Positions 13,001-25,000 of a DNA stretch of 64,000 nt are shown piece by piece. The translations under genes and the position numbers were made by a program. Numbering within the stretch: position 1 is the stretch's first letter; each line of letters starts with the position of its first letter. The notes beneath the pieces are model-generated. The model ran no database searches. It worked only from the letters and a program-made list of their open reading frames with translations, and had not been told where the DNA came from. Source of the stretch: Branchiostoma lanceolatum. Its lineage: Eukaryota > Chordata > Leptocardii > Amphioxiformes > Branchiostomatidae. Where the stretch lies: contig NC_089725.1 of assembly GCF_035083965.1 (NCBI RefSeq), positions 29,769,925-29,833,924 of the forward strand. Direction: 5' to 3'.

Positions 13001-16000
13001 CTTGCTTGGATCTCGGACAATTTACAAGCGGACATCATAAAAGCAGAGGGCAGGGAGGAAGTATTGAATATGACAGCTGCTGTATTCACTCTGTAATACT
13101 GAGTGTACCAAGTCTGAGTACCAAGGCGCAGACCTGATCCTCAGCTGAAATGTTTTCATTATGTTTTTCCAGTTCAGTATATTCAATTTGTGTTTATATC
13201 CGAGAACCAACAAATTAGATTGGTGTGGCCTAAGTGGTTGTTTCTCAGAGCAATATTAGATCATACTTTCATAGTGGATAACAACAATCATCTTCTTGGC
13301 ATTGTGTAAACGATTGCTTGTTGAAAGCATTTAAAAGACCATTACTACCCTCAATGCCCCCATGTTTCAATGGCTAACTGAGGGAAATGAAGCCTTGCCT
13401 GATCCTTATTTCTGCTTTGCATAGGACCTCAAAACAGGACCCCTTAGACGAAAGCCCCTTGCCTACTGAGTGGAGGATTGTGGACTTTGATGTGGACAAG
13501 AAGGTGTCTGCAGCTGTTGTCAGCTGTATCTATACACATGCAGGTGAGTTAAAACACCTTCTATAAAGGTGATTATAAACTTGCAGGCGTAGTTGTAGAG
13601 CAGGAGCACCTGTCTTGCTGGTGAGTAAGACCTCCCAAGCAGGTAAGGACACCTGTGAACAAAAGCACCTGTCTTGCAAATAAGTAGGAGCACCTGTCTT
13701 ACAGGAAAGGAGGAGCACTTGTTGATCCTGTCACTGACATTTGTTAGCCAGTTGCTGCTAATGCATCTTGGGACTTGTTGCTTGACTGAACATTATGACA
13801 TTTGATACAGTTAATATCAACAACCCAGTTAATTACCCATTGTACATGTAGATGTGATGCTCTCTCTCTCTCTCTTGGTAGTCCTTCAGGGTCAGTGTTT
13901 CTCGTTCATGGCGTGTGACCGCATGTGGCTTCTTAGTCCAAAATTTGAGGCGCACAGACGTCCACACTTGGCACACTGGTGTAGTACAGAGGAATTTGGA
14001 CCATATTCTAAATTCATTAAGCTGTCAGTTGTAAATCAAAAACATTGTGATTTGATCTCATTTAGAAAGGTTTGAGTCTGACTGCATGTGAAATTAAAAA
14101 AGAAAGGGTATCTTTTGGAAAATGATAAATCAAGTACACAGAACCATGGAATTTAAAAGAATAAAGCTTTAGAATTATATTCAATGATTCTGACTTGCAC
14201 CATTAGTTTGAAGAGAAACAAATCAAAATTGCTTTTCATATAACAAAATCACTGATTTTATTGTTAACTGTACTGTATTAAAGTACGTCTGACTCAGCAT
14301 TTCAGAACCATCATAGTCTACTGTTTCCCACCCAGGCTGTACAGAACAGATGAAGTATGCAGAACTCGGTGCCCATGCTAAGGACTGCCAGCACAAACCC
14401 AAACCTGAGCCCAACTCTGCCCTGGTGACAGAGTCTGCCTGGTACAAGGCCGACTTCGCCTCCACCAAGAAGACAGACTCGGACATCAAGCACAAAGTGG
14501 AGGTGGGCTCACACAGTCTATAGAGCAATTGTTTAACCTCGAAAGTTCCCTCTGCTGAGGAAGCTTTTTGGCATTAGATTTGTATTGGTTAATATGTGGC
14601 AGGCTAGGTCGCAGGAAGAAGGTTGAATAGATTTGAAGCATTTAAGAACTGTGCCAGCCCTATATATTCCCACTGTCTCCAGCTTCTTGGCTTTTGTACA
14701 TTGTACAAACTGTCAGTCTGAGATTATTTTCCTTTTTTTCCATTGTAAACCAGTATGCTACCCAGGGCTGTCTCCAGGACCCTACCCTGGACGTACATTC
14801 GCTTGTTGCCACCTGGGCGGACAAAATTTCACCCGCCCGTCCATCGTAAAAATTTGAACTTCATGACAAATGTCCTTTCATAACTTTATAATGACAGATT
14901 TAACAAGGAAAATCAACAACATTAGCTCCCAAACAATGAGTGACAAAGATAAAAATGTTAAGTTGAAGACAGCCCTGGATGTTACCTATTATGTTTCTAT
15001 TTGTAATAGTAGTCCACTGTGTTCTGTAGCTGCAGTGAGTCTGGACACCCTGCAGCTGCAATCAGTCATTCTTCAACTCTATCCACTTTGTCCGGTTTGC
15101 TAAAAGCTCCCTTGGCTCCCACAGTTTTCTTCATGTTTCACATTGATATGTAACACCTACTATGTGCTGCAGGTGCGAAGCTGGGAGAAACATCTCCACA
15201 ACGTGACTGACTCCAGCCTAAAGGAGCTGGACGAACAGGCGAAGGAGCATCTTAAGAACTACAGACTGGCCTTGCCAAGGATAGGTCAGTGTCGTGTGCT
15301 TTGAGTCAAAAGTTAGTCAAGGTCATGTTTTGTAATGTGGTGTGCATGATACCAGCAATTCAGATGCAAAATTCAGACAAAATGAACACACTGTGTAATG
15401 GCCTCAACGAGACAGGACAAATCGGTAAGATATTGTGATGGTGTGTTTTTAAAGTCAGATCTAACATATTCTATAATATAGAATTCTTGAAGCAAGCACC
15501 ATAATGCATTCCTTCTAGACATTTGGTGTGTACACAGATGACCACTTAAAAAGCACAAGATAGGTTTTCTGCCATTTTTGCATATTATTCTATTCCTCTA
15601 TTTTCACCTAATTTCTCCTTATTTTCTAGGCCAAACCGAGCATGTTAAGTCTCATTTTGGCTCCATAACTCATCACTTTTGGAATGATAACTTTAAGTTA
15701 GTTCTCCTTGTTGCCCAGGGCAAAAGCAGATGTATGAGCATAAGTCTTGAAGTGTACACTGGGTTGAATTGCGAAGCAGCTTCGCAATTCAACCCAGTGT
15801 ACACTTCAACTTATTCTTCCTCTATCTCTGTCTAGGACAAAACCAGTCATACCAATAATTGTACAAGAATGGGAAGTCTGCATTTGGCTCTATAACTCAG
15901 CCAGGTGCACACTTCCACTTGCATGATAACTCATTTTTCCTCGTAATCCAGGGCAGAACCAGTCGTACGAGCACGGTAAGTCCCCGCTGGACTACCTGCG

Positions 16001-19000
16001 TAACGCGGCGCAGTGTTACGCCACCAGCATTAAGATGAAGGGGAAAGACGGGAGTCTGCACTGCAGCCTGGGGCTGGTTCTGGAGGAGCAGTACTACGCC
16101 AAGGACATGTACGGACTCAAGGAACAGGTGCAGTAGTTAATAATAATCATTCTTATATATGTTTAGTGACTGTTGTATCTAGCACATTGATAGGGCTCCC
16201 TTGGAAATCAGTTACTTGTTTACTGAAGGGACTACCCTAAACATTGATAAATGAATAAATTAAGCATATTATATACCATTACTACTACTACTATTACTAC
16301 TACTTTTGCGATCATCCACTTTTTAATAAGCCATTGGCTGAATGGGCAAACTTAGCTGTATGTCTCTGAAAACCAAACCTGTAAGTAAAATTAATACATA
16401 AAGGAAGGGAAATCACAATTGCAAGGATTTGTATGTATCTCAACAGTATGTAAAAAGAATTTAAAAGTAATTGCTCCCCATTACACTGTGATTGAAGACG
16501 TAGTTTTGAGTTTCGTTTTCACAATGATCATAGAATCACAGTTGCAAATTCCACATTCAAGTGAATTTGCCTTCAAATGTTGGTCTATATTCATACAAAA
16601 ATATTGTGTGAAGTTTTTGTTTCACAGGACCTGGTACATTCTATACTGTTGATTAAAAGCCTTTATACCCAAATCTTAATATAGGATGAAGAGGATGACC
16701 TTGGCCTTGCCGGGTTGAACTTGGCAGCCAAGGAGAGTTCTAAGGAGGAGGAGATCGACGCCATCTGTAACCTGAGAGGGGTCCCGGCCACGGCGCCGCT
16801 GGCACGGAAACTGAAGGCCGTGGACGAGGAGTTCCACCACCTGCTGGACGGCGGGCAGACGGGGAAGGCGGAACACGTGCAGGCGCTGTACGCGTGGAAG
16901 TCCAAACAGGCGACACAGGTAGGAGGATATATCAGTTTTGTATATGCAGTATCTGTATCTATATTGCCGGTAGAGCCGCCCTCTGGCATAACACACCAGT
17001 TTGCAGGCACGCGGTGCTGCAGCAGCTGATATTGTTTGTATCATTTTTTTTAAAGTGTTAAACTTATGAATGAATAGATAGATAGATGGGAGCATATTTT
17101 GTTTGTCAAACTTGGATTCAGCAACCACTCATTACACAAGGGACCGAGGGAAAATGGTTGCTCAGGACAGGATGGGGTTAAGTATGTAAAAATGGACGGG
17201 TCATTGTTTCTATGTGACTTGTTACTGGAGGTGGTTGCCTGCGGCAGATGGTTGCTCCACCAGGTTTGACTGTTTCACATAGAGTTTACACTTCCACAGA
17301 CTACAAAAAACTGCTAATGCGTCACAGGAGGTGGTTACATCATTGTTCCAATGTTCAAAATGCTATTGATGGTTTCGAATATGTGTACGTTAACGCAAAG
17401 TCCATTCTTGGAATGCGCGTTTGAACATAAGCAGAAAAGATGTCATCACCCCCTGTGACGCAGGTAGTTTTTATACATAGTCCGCGGAAGTGTAAACTAA
17501 TTTGGCACAGATATATATACGACTCAAAGTCCAAGGAGGCAACACAGATAGGAGCATACAGTAAAACCTGGTGGGCCAACCGCCTTGCACAGCCAGACAC
17601 CTCCAGTCATAGATCTCATTGAAATAGTCTCATCCAACTTCACATAGTTTATACCCTCTATAAAAGAAACAACTCTCTTACACAACCATGCAGGGACGTT
17701 AAACCTTCATCCAATTTTCATTGCGCTTTTCAAAAAGAAATGAACCCATAAATACTGTACATAGCGTCTGTCTTCTCTGTCATCACCAGTTGAAGTTTTA
17801 CTCTTCCGTGAGTTAAACTGGATCAAGATTACCTTAAAGTTTGCTTTCTTTTCCCACAGGATGGTAAAGTAGCCCAGCAGGCTGAGGACGAGACCAACAC
17901 GTTGGGGCAGGCGTACCTGAAGTTCCTGGACGCCCTGTCGCTGGACCAGAGCCACACCATGTACAACCTGCACGTGGGCCGGATGCTGCTGCTCCAGGGG
18001 AAGGTCACCGAGGCTCAGGCACGGCTGCAGCTCTCCGTCGGCATGAACCCCAAAAACCAGGCCGCCAGGTAAAAGTAGATGTTCCTTTAAGTTTGTCTTT
18101 CATTGGTAATGCTAAAGAGCTAGAGCCTTCAAACTTGTACCATGTACAACCTGCACGTGGGCCGGATGCTGCTGCTCCAGGGGAAGGTTACAGAAGCTCA
18201 GGCACGGCTGCAGCTGTCTGTGGGCATGAACCCCAAAAACCAGGCAGCCAGGTAACAGAATATATTCCTTTAAGTTTGTCTTTCGTTGGTAATGCTAAAG
18301 AGGTAGAGCCTTCAAAGTTGCACCTTGTACAACCTGCACGTGGGCCGGATGCTGCTGCTCCAGGGGAAGGTTACAGAAGTACAGGCAAGGCTGCAGCTCT
18401 CCGTTGGCATGAACCCCAAAAACCAGGCCGCCAGGTAACAGTAGATGTTCCTTTAAGTTTGTCTTTCGTTGGTAATGCTAAAGAGGTAGAGCCTTCAAAC
18501 TTGCACCATGTACAACCTGCACGTGGGCCGGATGCTGCTGCTGCAGGGGAAGGTTACAGAAGCTCAGGCAAGGCTGCAGCTCTCCGTTGGCATGAACCCC
18601 AAAAACCAGGCCGCCAGGTAACAGTAGATGTTCCTTTAAGTTTGTCTTTCGTTGGTAATGCTAAAGAGGTAGAGCCTTCAAACTTGCACCATGTACAACC
18701 TGCACGTGGGCCGGATGCTGCTGCTGCAGGGGAAGGTCACTGAGGCTCAGGCACGTCTGCAGCTGTCTGTGGGCATGAACCCCAAAAACCAGGCAGCCAG
18801 GTAACAGAATATATTCCTTTAAGTTTGTTTTTCTCTGGCAATGGCAAGGAGGTAGAGCTTTCCGATTTGTATAGGGTGCAAGTTTCAAATATATGCAGAC
18901 CAGAGAGGCACAGGCTGCAGCTCTCCGTTGGCATGTTTCAGGCTTGTTAAATGTCTTTCTCCTGTAACGTCTGCTAATGTAATTCTGCCACCCTGAAAAA

Positions 19001-22000
19001 ACTTGTCTAAGGAGATCTCTAAAGAAATGCACCCCATTATAATGCACTTCTAGTACTCCTGCATATCTAAACTGTGCATACCTTGGGGTCCTTTAATCTG
19101 GTGGATAAATGTTAATGGAGCTCAGTCAAATTTATAACAGGGGCAAGTTACACAAATACATCCATTTTGAGGATTGCAGGTTTGCATTTCCTAGGGAATG
19201 GGATTTTACTTTGTATATCAAAATTCAAAGTATTGAATGTGAGGGATTTAATTTTTCAAGTTTTACCAGCTGTCAACCCCCAAAATAGCCTACAGTAGGT
19301 ATTCACCAATTTAATGCAACAGCACAGAAAACTACATTTAGACATTGGCATCAATACAAATACTATGAGTAAGTTCATAACTGAAACCAATTTTGCCTGA
19401 TCCCCAGGTTCTACCTCGGCCTGGCCATGGCAATGTTGCCAAAGGGCCCTCCCCAGGACCGGCTGGGAGAGACCATCGCATTCCTGAACGAGGGGGTGGA
19501 GACGGTGCTGGCACAGAGGTGCGCTCTGGCAGAGGGGAGCGCAACTCAGAGGTAAGATTTCTGCCTACACTGGGACTTTCCACACTTTTCTATACGATCC
19601 AGATTTTGAAGCTGACACCTACACTTGTAGGATCATCTTAGCCTCTTTTCTAAGAAGAAATAATCTTTGCACTGCTGTCATATTGTTGACGTTTTCCTGA
19701 ACTTTCCATGAGGTATTTGGTCATCGATGTGAGCAAAGTAAACTTTCTCATCAACGTGGGCAACATCACTGACAGAAGACAGCTGATGCTGCCAGAAATG
19801 TCTGTCAGTGACCGTTTACAAAACTTTTTAGCAGCATGAGTAACTTTTGAGTAGATTGATGGTATTTTATTTGTTCTGGAAGCAAAGCTGAGTTGTTGAT
19901 AACAGGTGCATGTGATTTGCTGTAAGTTTCTAGCCTGGGTGATTTCCAATTTACTATTGGGGCTCCGATCTTGCTTCCCATAAAATATATTTTAGGAGTA
20001 AATCGGCTGGCACCCAGGCTAACACGTGTTAAGTCCCGCAAAAATAAATGAATTGACATGTACAGTAACAGGTGCGTATGATTTTTCTGTTTGTTGCAGC
20101 CAGCCGAACCTGCACTCGGAGGACCTGTGGCGGCTGTCCAACCTGCAGATGCTGCGTGGGTTCCAGCTCCTGGGGCAGCTGCTGGCCAAACAGGACCCCC
20201 CACAGGGCTGTATGTCCGCCCTGGACGTCCTGCACAAGTAAGGGTGTAATTTCAGTCAATCTGGAATCAATCAATCAATCAATCCGTGGGCATCAACTGC
20301 TAATGCACAGTTAGACATCTCTCTCCAGGAATTTCTATTTTCAACACATTCCAGTTGACTCGGTGACCTTGTTCGGAATAACTTGTGTTGAAGACTTGGT
20401 CCTCCCACCTTCTTCGGGATGCCCTCTAGATGTATGGTTCTACCAGGTTGGGTCTGGTTGTATCTTGAAAGTAACAGGAAATAATCATAAAGTAGAAACC
20501 ACGGCAATCAGATATAATCCAAACTCTTGCAGAGGCAGTATAGTTTGTTTGTTTGTTTGGTTGGTTGGTTGGTTGGTTGGTTGGTTACAAGATCAAACTT
20601 TCTGTGCAACACAAAATAACATAAACAAAATTTTCAACTAAAGAACACCAGCTTCTGGGCACTGGGGAGTTGTACCTCGAGATATCGTGATGGTGCTGTT
20701 CAATCGTTTGTCTTCCCTCCCTCTGCAGTGCGACCCTGTTGTCTGCCCAGGCCATGTGTGAGATGGTGCACCGGGGGGAGGTGTATCGCCAGGTGGAATG
20801 GATGCTGCTGACCTCGCACTACCAGCTGCTGGAGCACCTGACAGCAAAGCAGGCTGGGAAGGAGGAGCTGATCGCCCTGCGGTGTCGCGACCTCTCGGCG
20901 CTGATCCGGGCCTGCAGCATCCCCAAAAACACCGAGCTGCTGGCCATGCAGGAGAAGGTAGTTTTATCCCTATAACTGTTTTAGTGTTGAAAAGAAAGAT
21001 GATCTTGATCCAGTTTAGCTCACTGAAGAGCTAGTCTTCCACTGACCATGCAGGAGAAGTCAGTATTATCCCTTCAATGTTCTGTAATTACCTGTAATTG
21101 ATGTACATACTGGATGGTTGTACTTTATGTTGTCATCGTCACTGTATGTATTGTTATGTCTCCTGTTGATAAGAAGTCCAGGAAGACTAGTGGTGTGCCT
21201 TAGGGTACACCACTTATGGATTTTCTTTCATAAAGTGAACAGATTTCTCCAGTTTTCTGCTTGTTTTGTGTCCTTGTTGTGAATCATCATCATCAGTCCC
21301 ATAGCTTGTCAGCCGAAGAGGCAGCATAACGTGCAACACAAGTCCCCCACTTCCGGTGATCCTCTGCAAGTCGATCTGGCCAGCCTTTTTGTTGTAGGTA
21401 GTATTGCACTAATAACTATCAAACCTATGTCCCTTTGCCAGACCTGTCAGAAAGGTGTGCTGATCCGGCCGTGTGACAGCAGCGCCCTATGTCACCTGGC
21501 GTACGCTCAGCTGGCCAGATACGACGACGAGCCGTCCACCGACGCGGCGGCGCGCGCCCTGCGAGACTCCCGGCTCACGTTTCACACCTGCATCGGGCTG
21601 GAGGGAAAACCCGTGGTGGGAGAACCGCTGAACGAGATAACTGGTTAGTCTCTTATCTTTATCTGTATACTTATTTAGACGATGTAACACACCAGCTTCT
21701 GTATCTGTATAGTCGGTATAACTGACCTTTATCGTAACAAGTCAGAAAACAAACAAGAAACAGCTAAACTAGAAGGAAGCTGCTACGCTAAGGCTAGCAT
21801 TGGTGGCTGGAGAAGGCTGCTATAGTACAACAAGCAAAGAAACAAACAGAAAGACAAAAGTTGTAACCCCACTTCGCCCATTTTACCCCGCCAATTTGCA
21901 GTGGTTGCTGCAGAAGATTGCCATAGTGACACAAACAAACAGAAAGATGATTTTGCCACTTTTGCACAGGCAAGGAGTGGTCACTGGAGAAGGTTGCCAT

Positions 22001-25000
22001 AGTGACTGAAACAAACAATGAAACAAGTTGTATCTGCCACTTTTCCCAGGCCAGCAGTGGTGGCAGGATAAAGTTGCCAAAGAAGAAGAGGAGAAGAAAG
22101 CAGCCGAAGCATCCAAGAAGCCAGCTGCAGTGCCAACAGCCGCTGCTAGGGGCGCTGCAACTCGGGGAAGAGGGGCGCCAGCAGCAGCTGTGAGAGGAGG
22201 GAGGGGGGCAGCAGCAGGTGAGTAATGGAGATATGGTGTAGATGTTGGAAAGAACTGAAGGTTAAAGAATGGACTGATTCTGCAACCTGTTCTGTACACT
22301 GTGCAGTGATACCAGCAGCTCAGCACTGACAGTGGGTAACTAACTGTTGTTGGTTCCCTGTCCTTGGTGCTGAATTACATCTATATGTAGATATGGTGTA
22401 GATTTTGTATAGATGTTGGGAAGAACTAAAGGTTAAAGAATGAATGGATTCTGTAACCTCCACAATGTGCAGTGATACCAGCAGCTCAGCACTGACAGTG
22501 GGTAGCTAACTGTTGTTGGCCCCCTGTCCTTGGTGCTGAATGACATCCTTTCCCAGATTCAATGATGAGTCTTGACTGATACAGCTCAGCTGATTTCAGC
22601 CAAACACTGATGGCAGCTTTCGTAATATGTGGTTACTGTCCAAGGTGCTGAATGGTCGAATGTTGAGTTGTGTAGCTATTTCCCATCATGTAACAGTAGA
22701 AATTATGCAATTTAGATAGCCGTGATACTGGATAAGTGCTGTGGGAGATGTTAGAAAGGTTCTTATGTGGAAATGTCCTTATGATTAAATGTTCTGTAAG
22801 GATGTGGACTCCAACAATAATGATGAACAAGGAAGAGGGTGACATTCAATTTATACAGTTCAAGTTCAAAGGGTAAACTTCAGGTACAGGTCAAGGGGTG
22901 CAGTTCAAGGCCAAAGTGTACAGTTAAGGTACACGTCAAAGGGTACAGTTCAAAGTCAAAGGCTCAATTAGCTACTGTATTTGATGCGTCTATCAGAGAA
23001 AAGAGTTTAGAATTCTTTTATGCCTTGTTTTCTTCTTCTTGTTGATGTGTTCTAACTAACCTGATTTTGCAGCTTCTCCTACTGTGAACCCAAAGCCTGT
23101 TCCTTCCTCCTCTCCCTCCCCCAAACCTGGAACTCAAGTGGGGAGGGGTGCTGCAACCGGGAAAAGTGCAATATCAGCAGCCAAACCTGCCTCTGTACAG
23201 AAAGGTGCTACTTCAATCCATTAAGTAGAAAATGGTGCAGATAAGCTATTTAAAGCATGTCAAGAGGATAGAACATTCTTTTAAAGCCACAAAATAGTTT
23301 ATAATGGGCATTAAGGAATGGATGATGGAAGTTTTGATCATTCTGAATAACTTAGATCTAATCAAAGAGAGATTGGATTGCATGTAACGGGGCCGTAGAG
23401 AGAGTTTTTTTAAACATTTGATGACTCCACTATCCAGCTCCAACTTCTGCTATGTCCACCTTTCCTTCCAAAACAAACGGGAAAAGTGCAATATCAGCAT
23501 CCAAACCTGCCTCTGCACAGAAAGGTGCAACCTTCATACATAAAGTGGAAAATCATGCTGATAAATGATGCAAAGCTCAGTAAGGATTGAAAAATATTTT
23601 AAAGCCACAAAAAAGTTGTAATGGGCATTAAGGATGATGGAGGCTTCAGTAATCTGGAGTAACTTTCAGCCTAATGAAGTAGATTGGATTACATGTATCC
23701 AGACTGTGTATCAAGTTGAGTATGTTTCTTTTTTTAAACATGATGACTCCACTTTCCAGCTCCAAGTTCTGCTACGTCCACCTCTCCTTCCAAAACAAAC
23801 GGGAAAAGTGCAATATCAGCGTCCAAACCTGCCTCTGTACAGAAAGGTGCTACTTCAATCCATTAAGTAGAAAATGGTGCAGATAAGCTATTTAAAGCAT
23901 GTCAAGAGGATAGAACATTCTTTTAAAGCCACAAAATAGTTTATAATGGGCATTAAGGAATGGATGATGGAAGTTTTGATCATTCTGAATAACTTAGATC
24001 TAATCAAAGAGAGATTGGATTGCATGTAACGGGGCCGTAGAGAGAGTTTTTTTAAACATTTGATGACTCCACTATCCAGCTCCAACTTCTGCTATGTCCA
24101 CCTTTCCTTCCAAAACAAACGGGAAAAGTGCAATATCAGCATCCAAACCTGCCTCTGCACAGAAAGGTGCAACCTTCATACATAAAGTGGAAAATCATGC
24201 TGATAAATGATGCAAAGCTCAGTAAGGATTGAAAAATATTTTAAAGCCACAAAAAAGTTGTAATGGGCATTAAGGATGATGGAGGCTTCAGTAATCTGGA
24301 GTAACTTTCAGCCTAATGAAGTAGATTGGATTACATGTATCCAGACTGTGTATCAAGTTGAGTATGTTTCTTTTTTTAAACATGATGACTCCACTTTCCA
24401 GCTCCAAGTTCTGCTACGTCCACCTCTCCTTCCAAAACAAACGGGAAAAGTGCAATATCAGCGTCCAAACCTGCCTCTGTACAGAAAGGTGCTACTTCAA
24501 TCCATTAAGTAGAAAATGGTGCAGATAAGCTATTTAAAGCATGTCAAGAGGATAGAACATTCTTTTAAAGCCACAAAATAGTTTATAATGGGCATTAAGG
24601 AATGGATGATGGAAGTTTTGATCATTCTGAATAACTTAGATCTAATCAAAGAGAGATTGGATTGCATGTAACGGGGCCGTAGAGAGAGTTTTTTTAAACA
24701 TTTGATGACTCCACTATCCAGCTCCAACTTCTGCTATGTCCACCTTTCCTTCCAAAACAAACGGGAAAAGTGCAATATCAGCATCCAAACCTGCCTCTGC
24801 ACAGAAAGGTGCAACCTTCATACATAAAGTGGAAAATCATGCTGATAAATGATGCAAAGCTCAGTAAGGATTGAAAAATATTTTAAAGCCACAAAAAAGT
24901 TGTAATGGGCATTAAGGATGATGGAGGCTTCAGTAATCTGGAGTAACTTTCAGCCTAATGAAGTAGATTGGATTACATGTATCCAGACTGTGTATCAAGT

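Noticed and set aside
18093..18743. 216-codon plus-strand ORF with a 61-residue repeat (FVGNAKEVEPS...)
   Set aside because: It is an out-of-frame reading of the 183-bp array; 183 is divisible by three, so any open frame repeats. The TPR frame is the one under constraint.
23246..24727. Three identical 65-codon minus-strand ORFs
   Set aside because: They are chance frames in the 642-bp unit, crossing exons and introns of the plus-strand gene.
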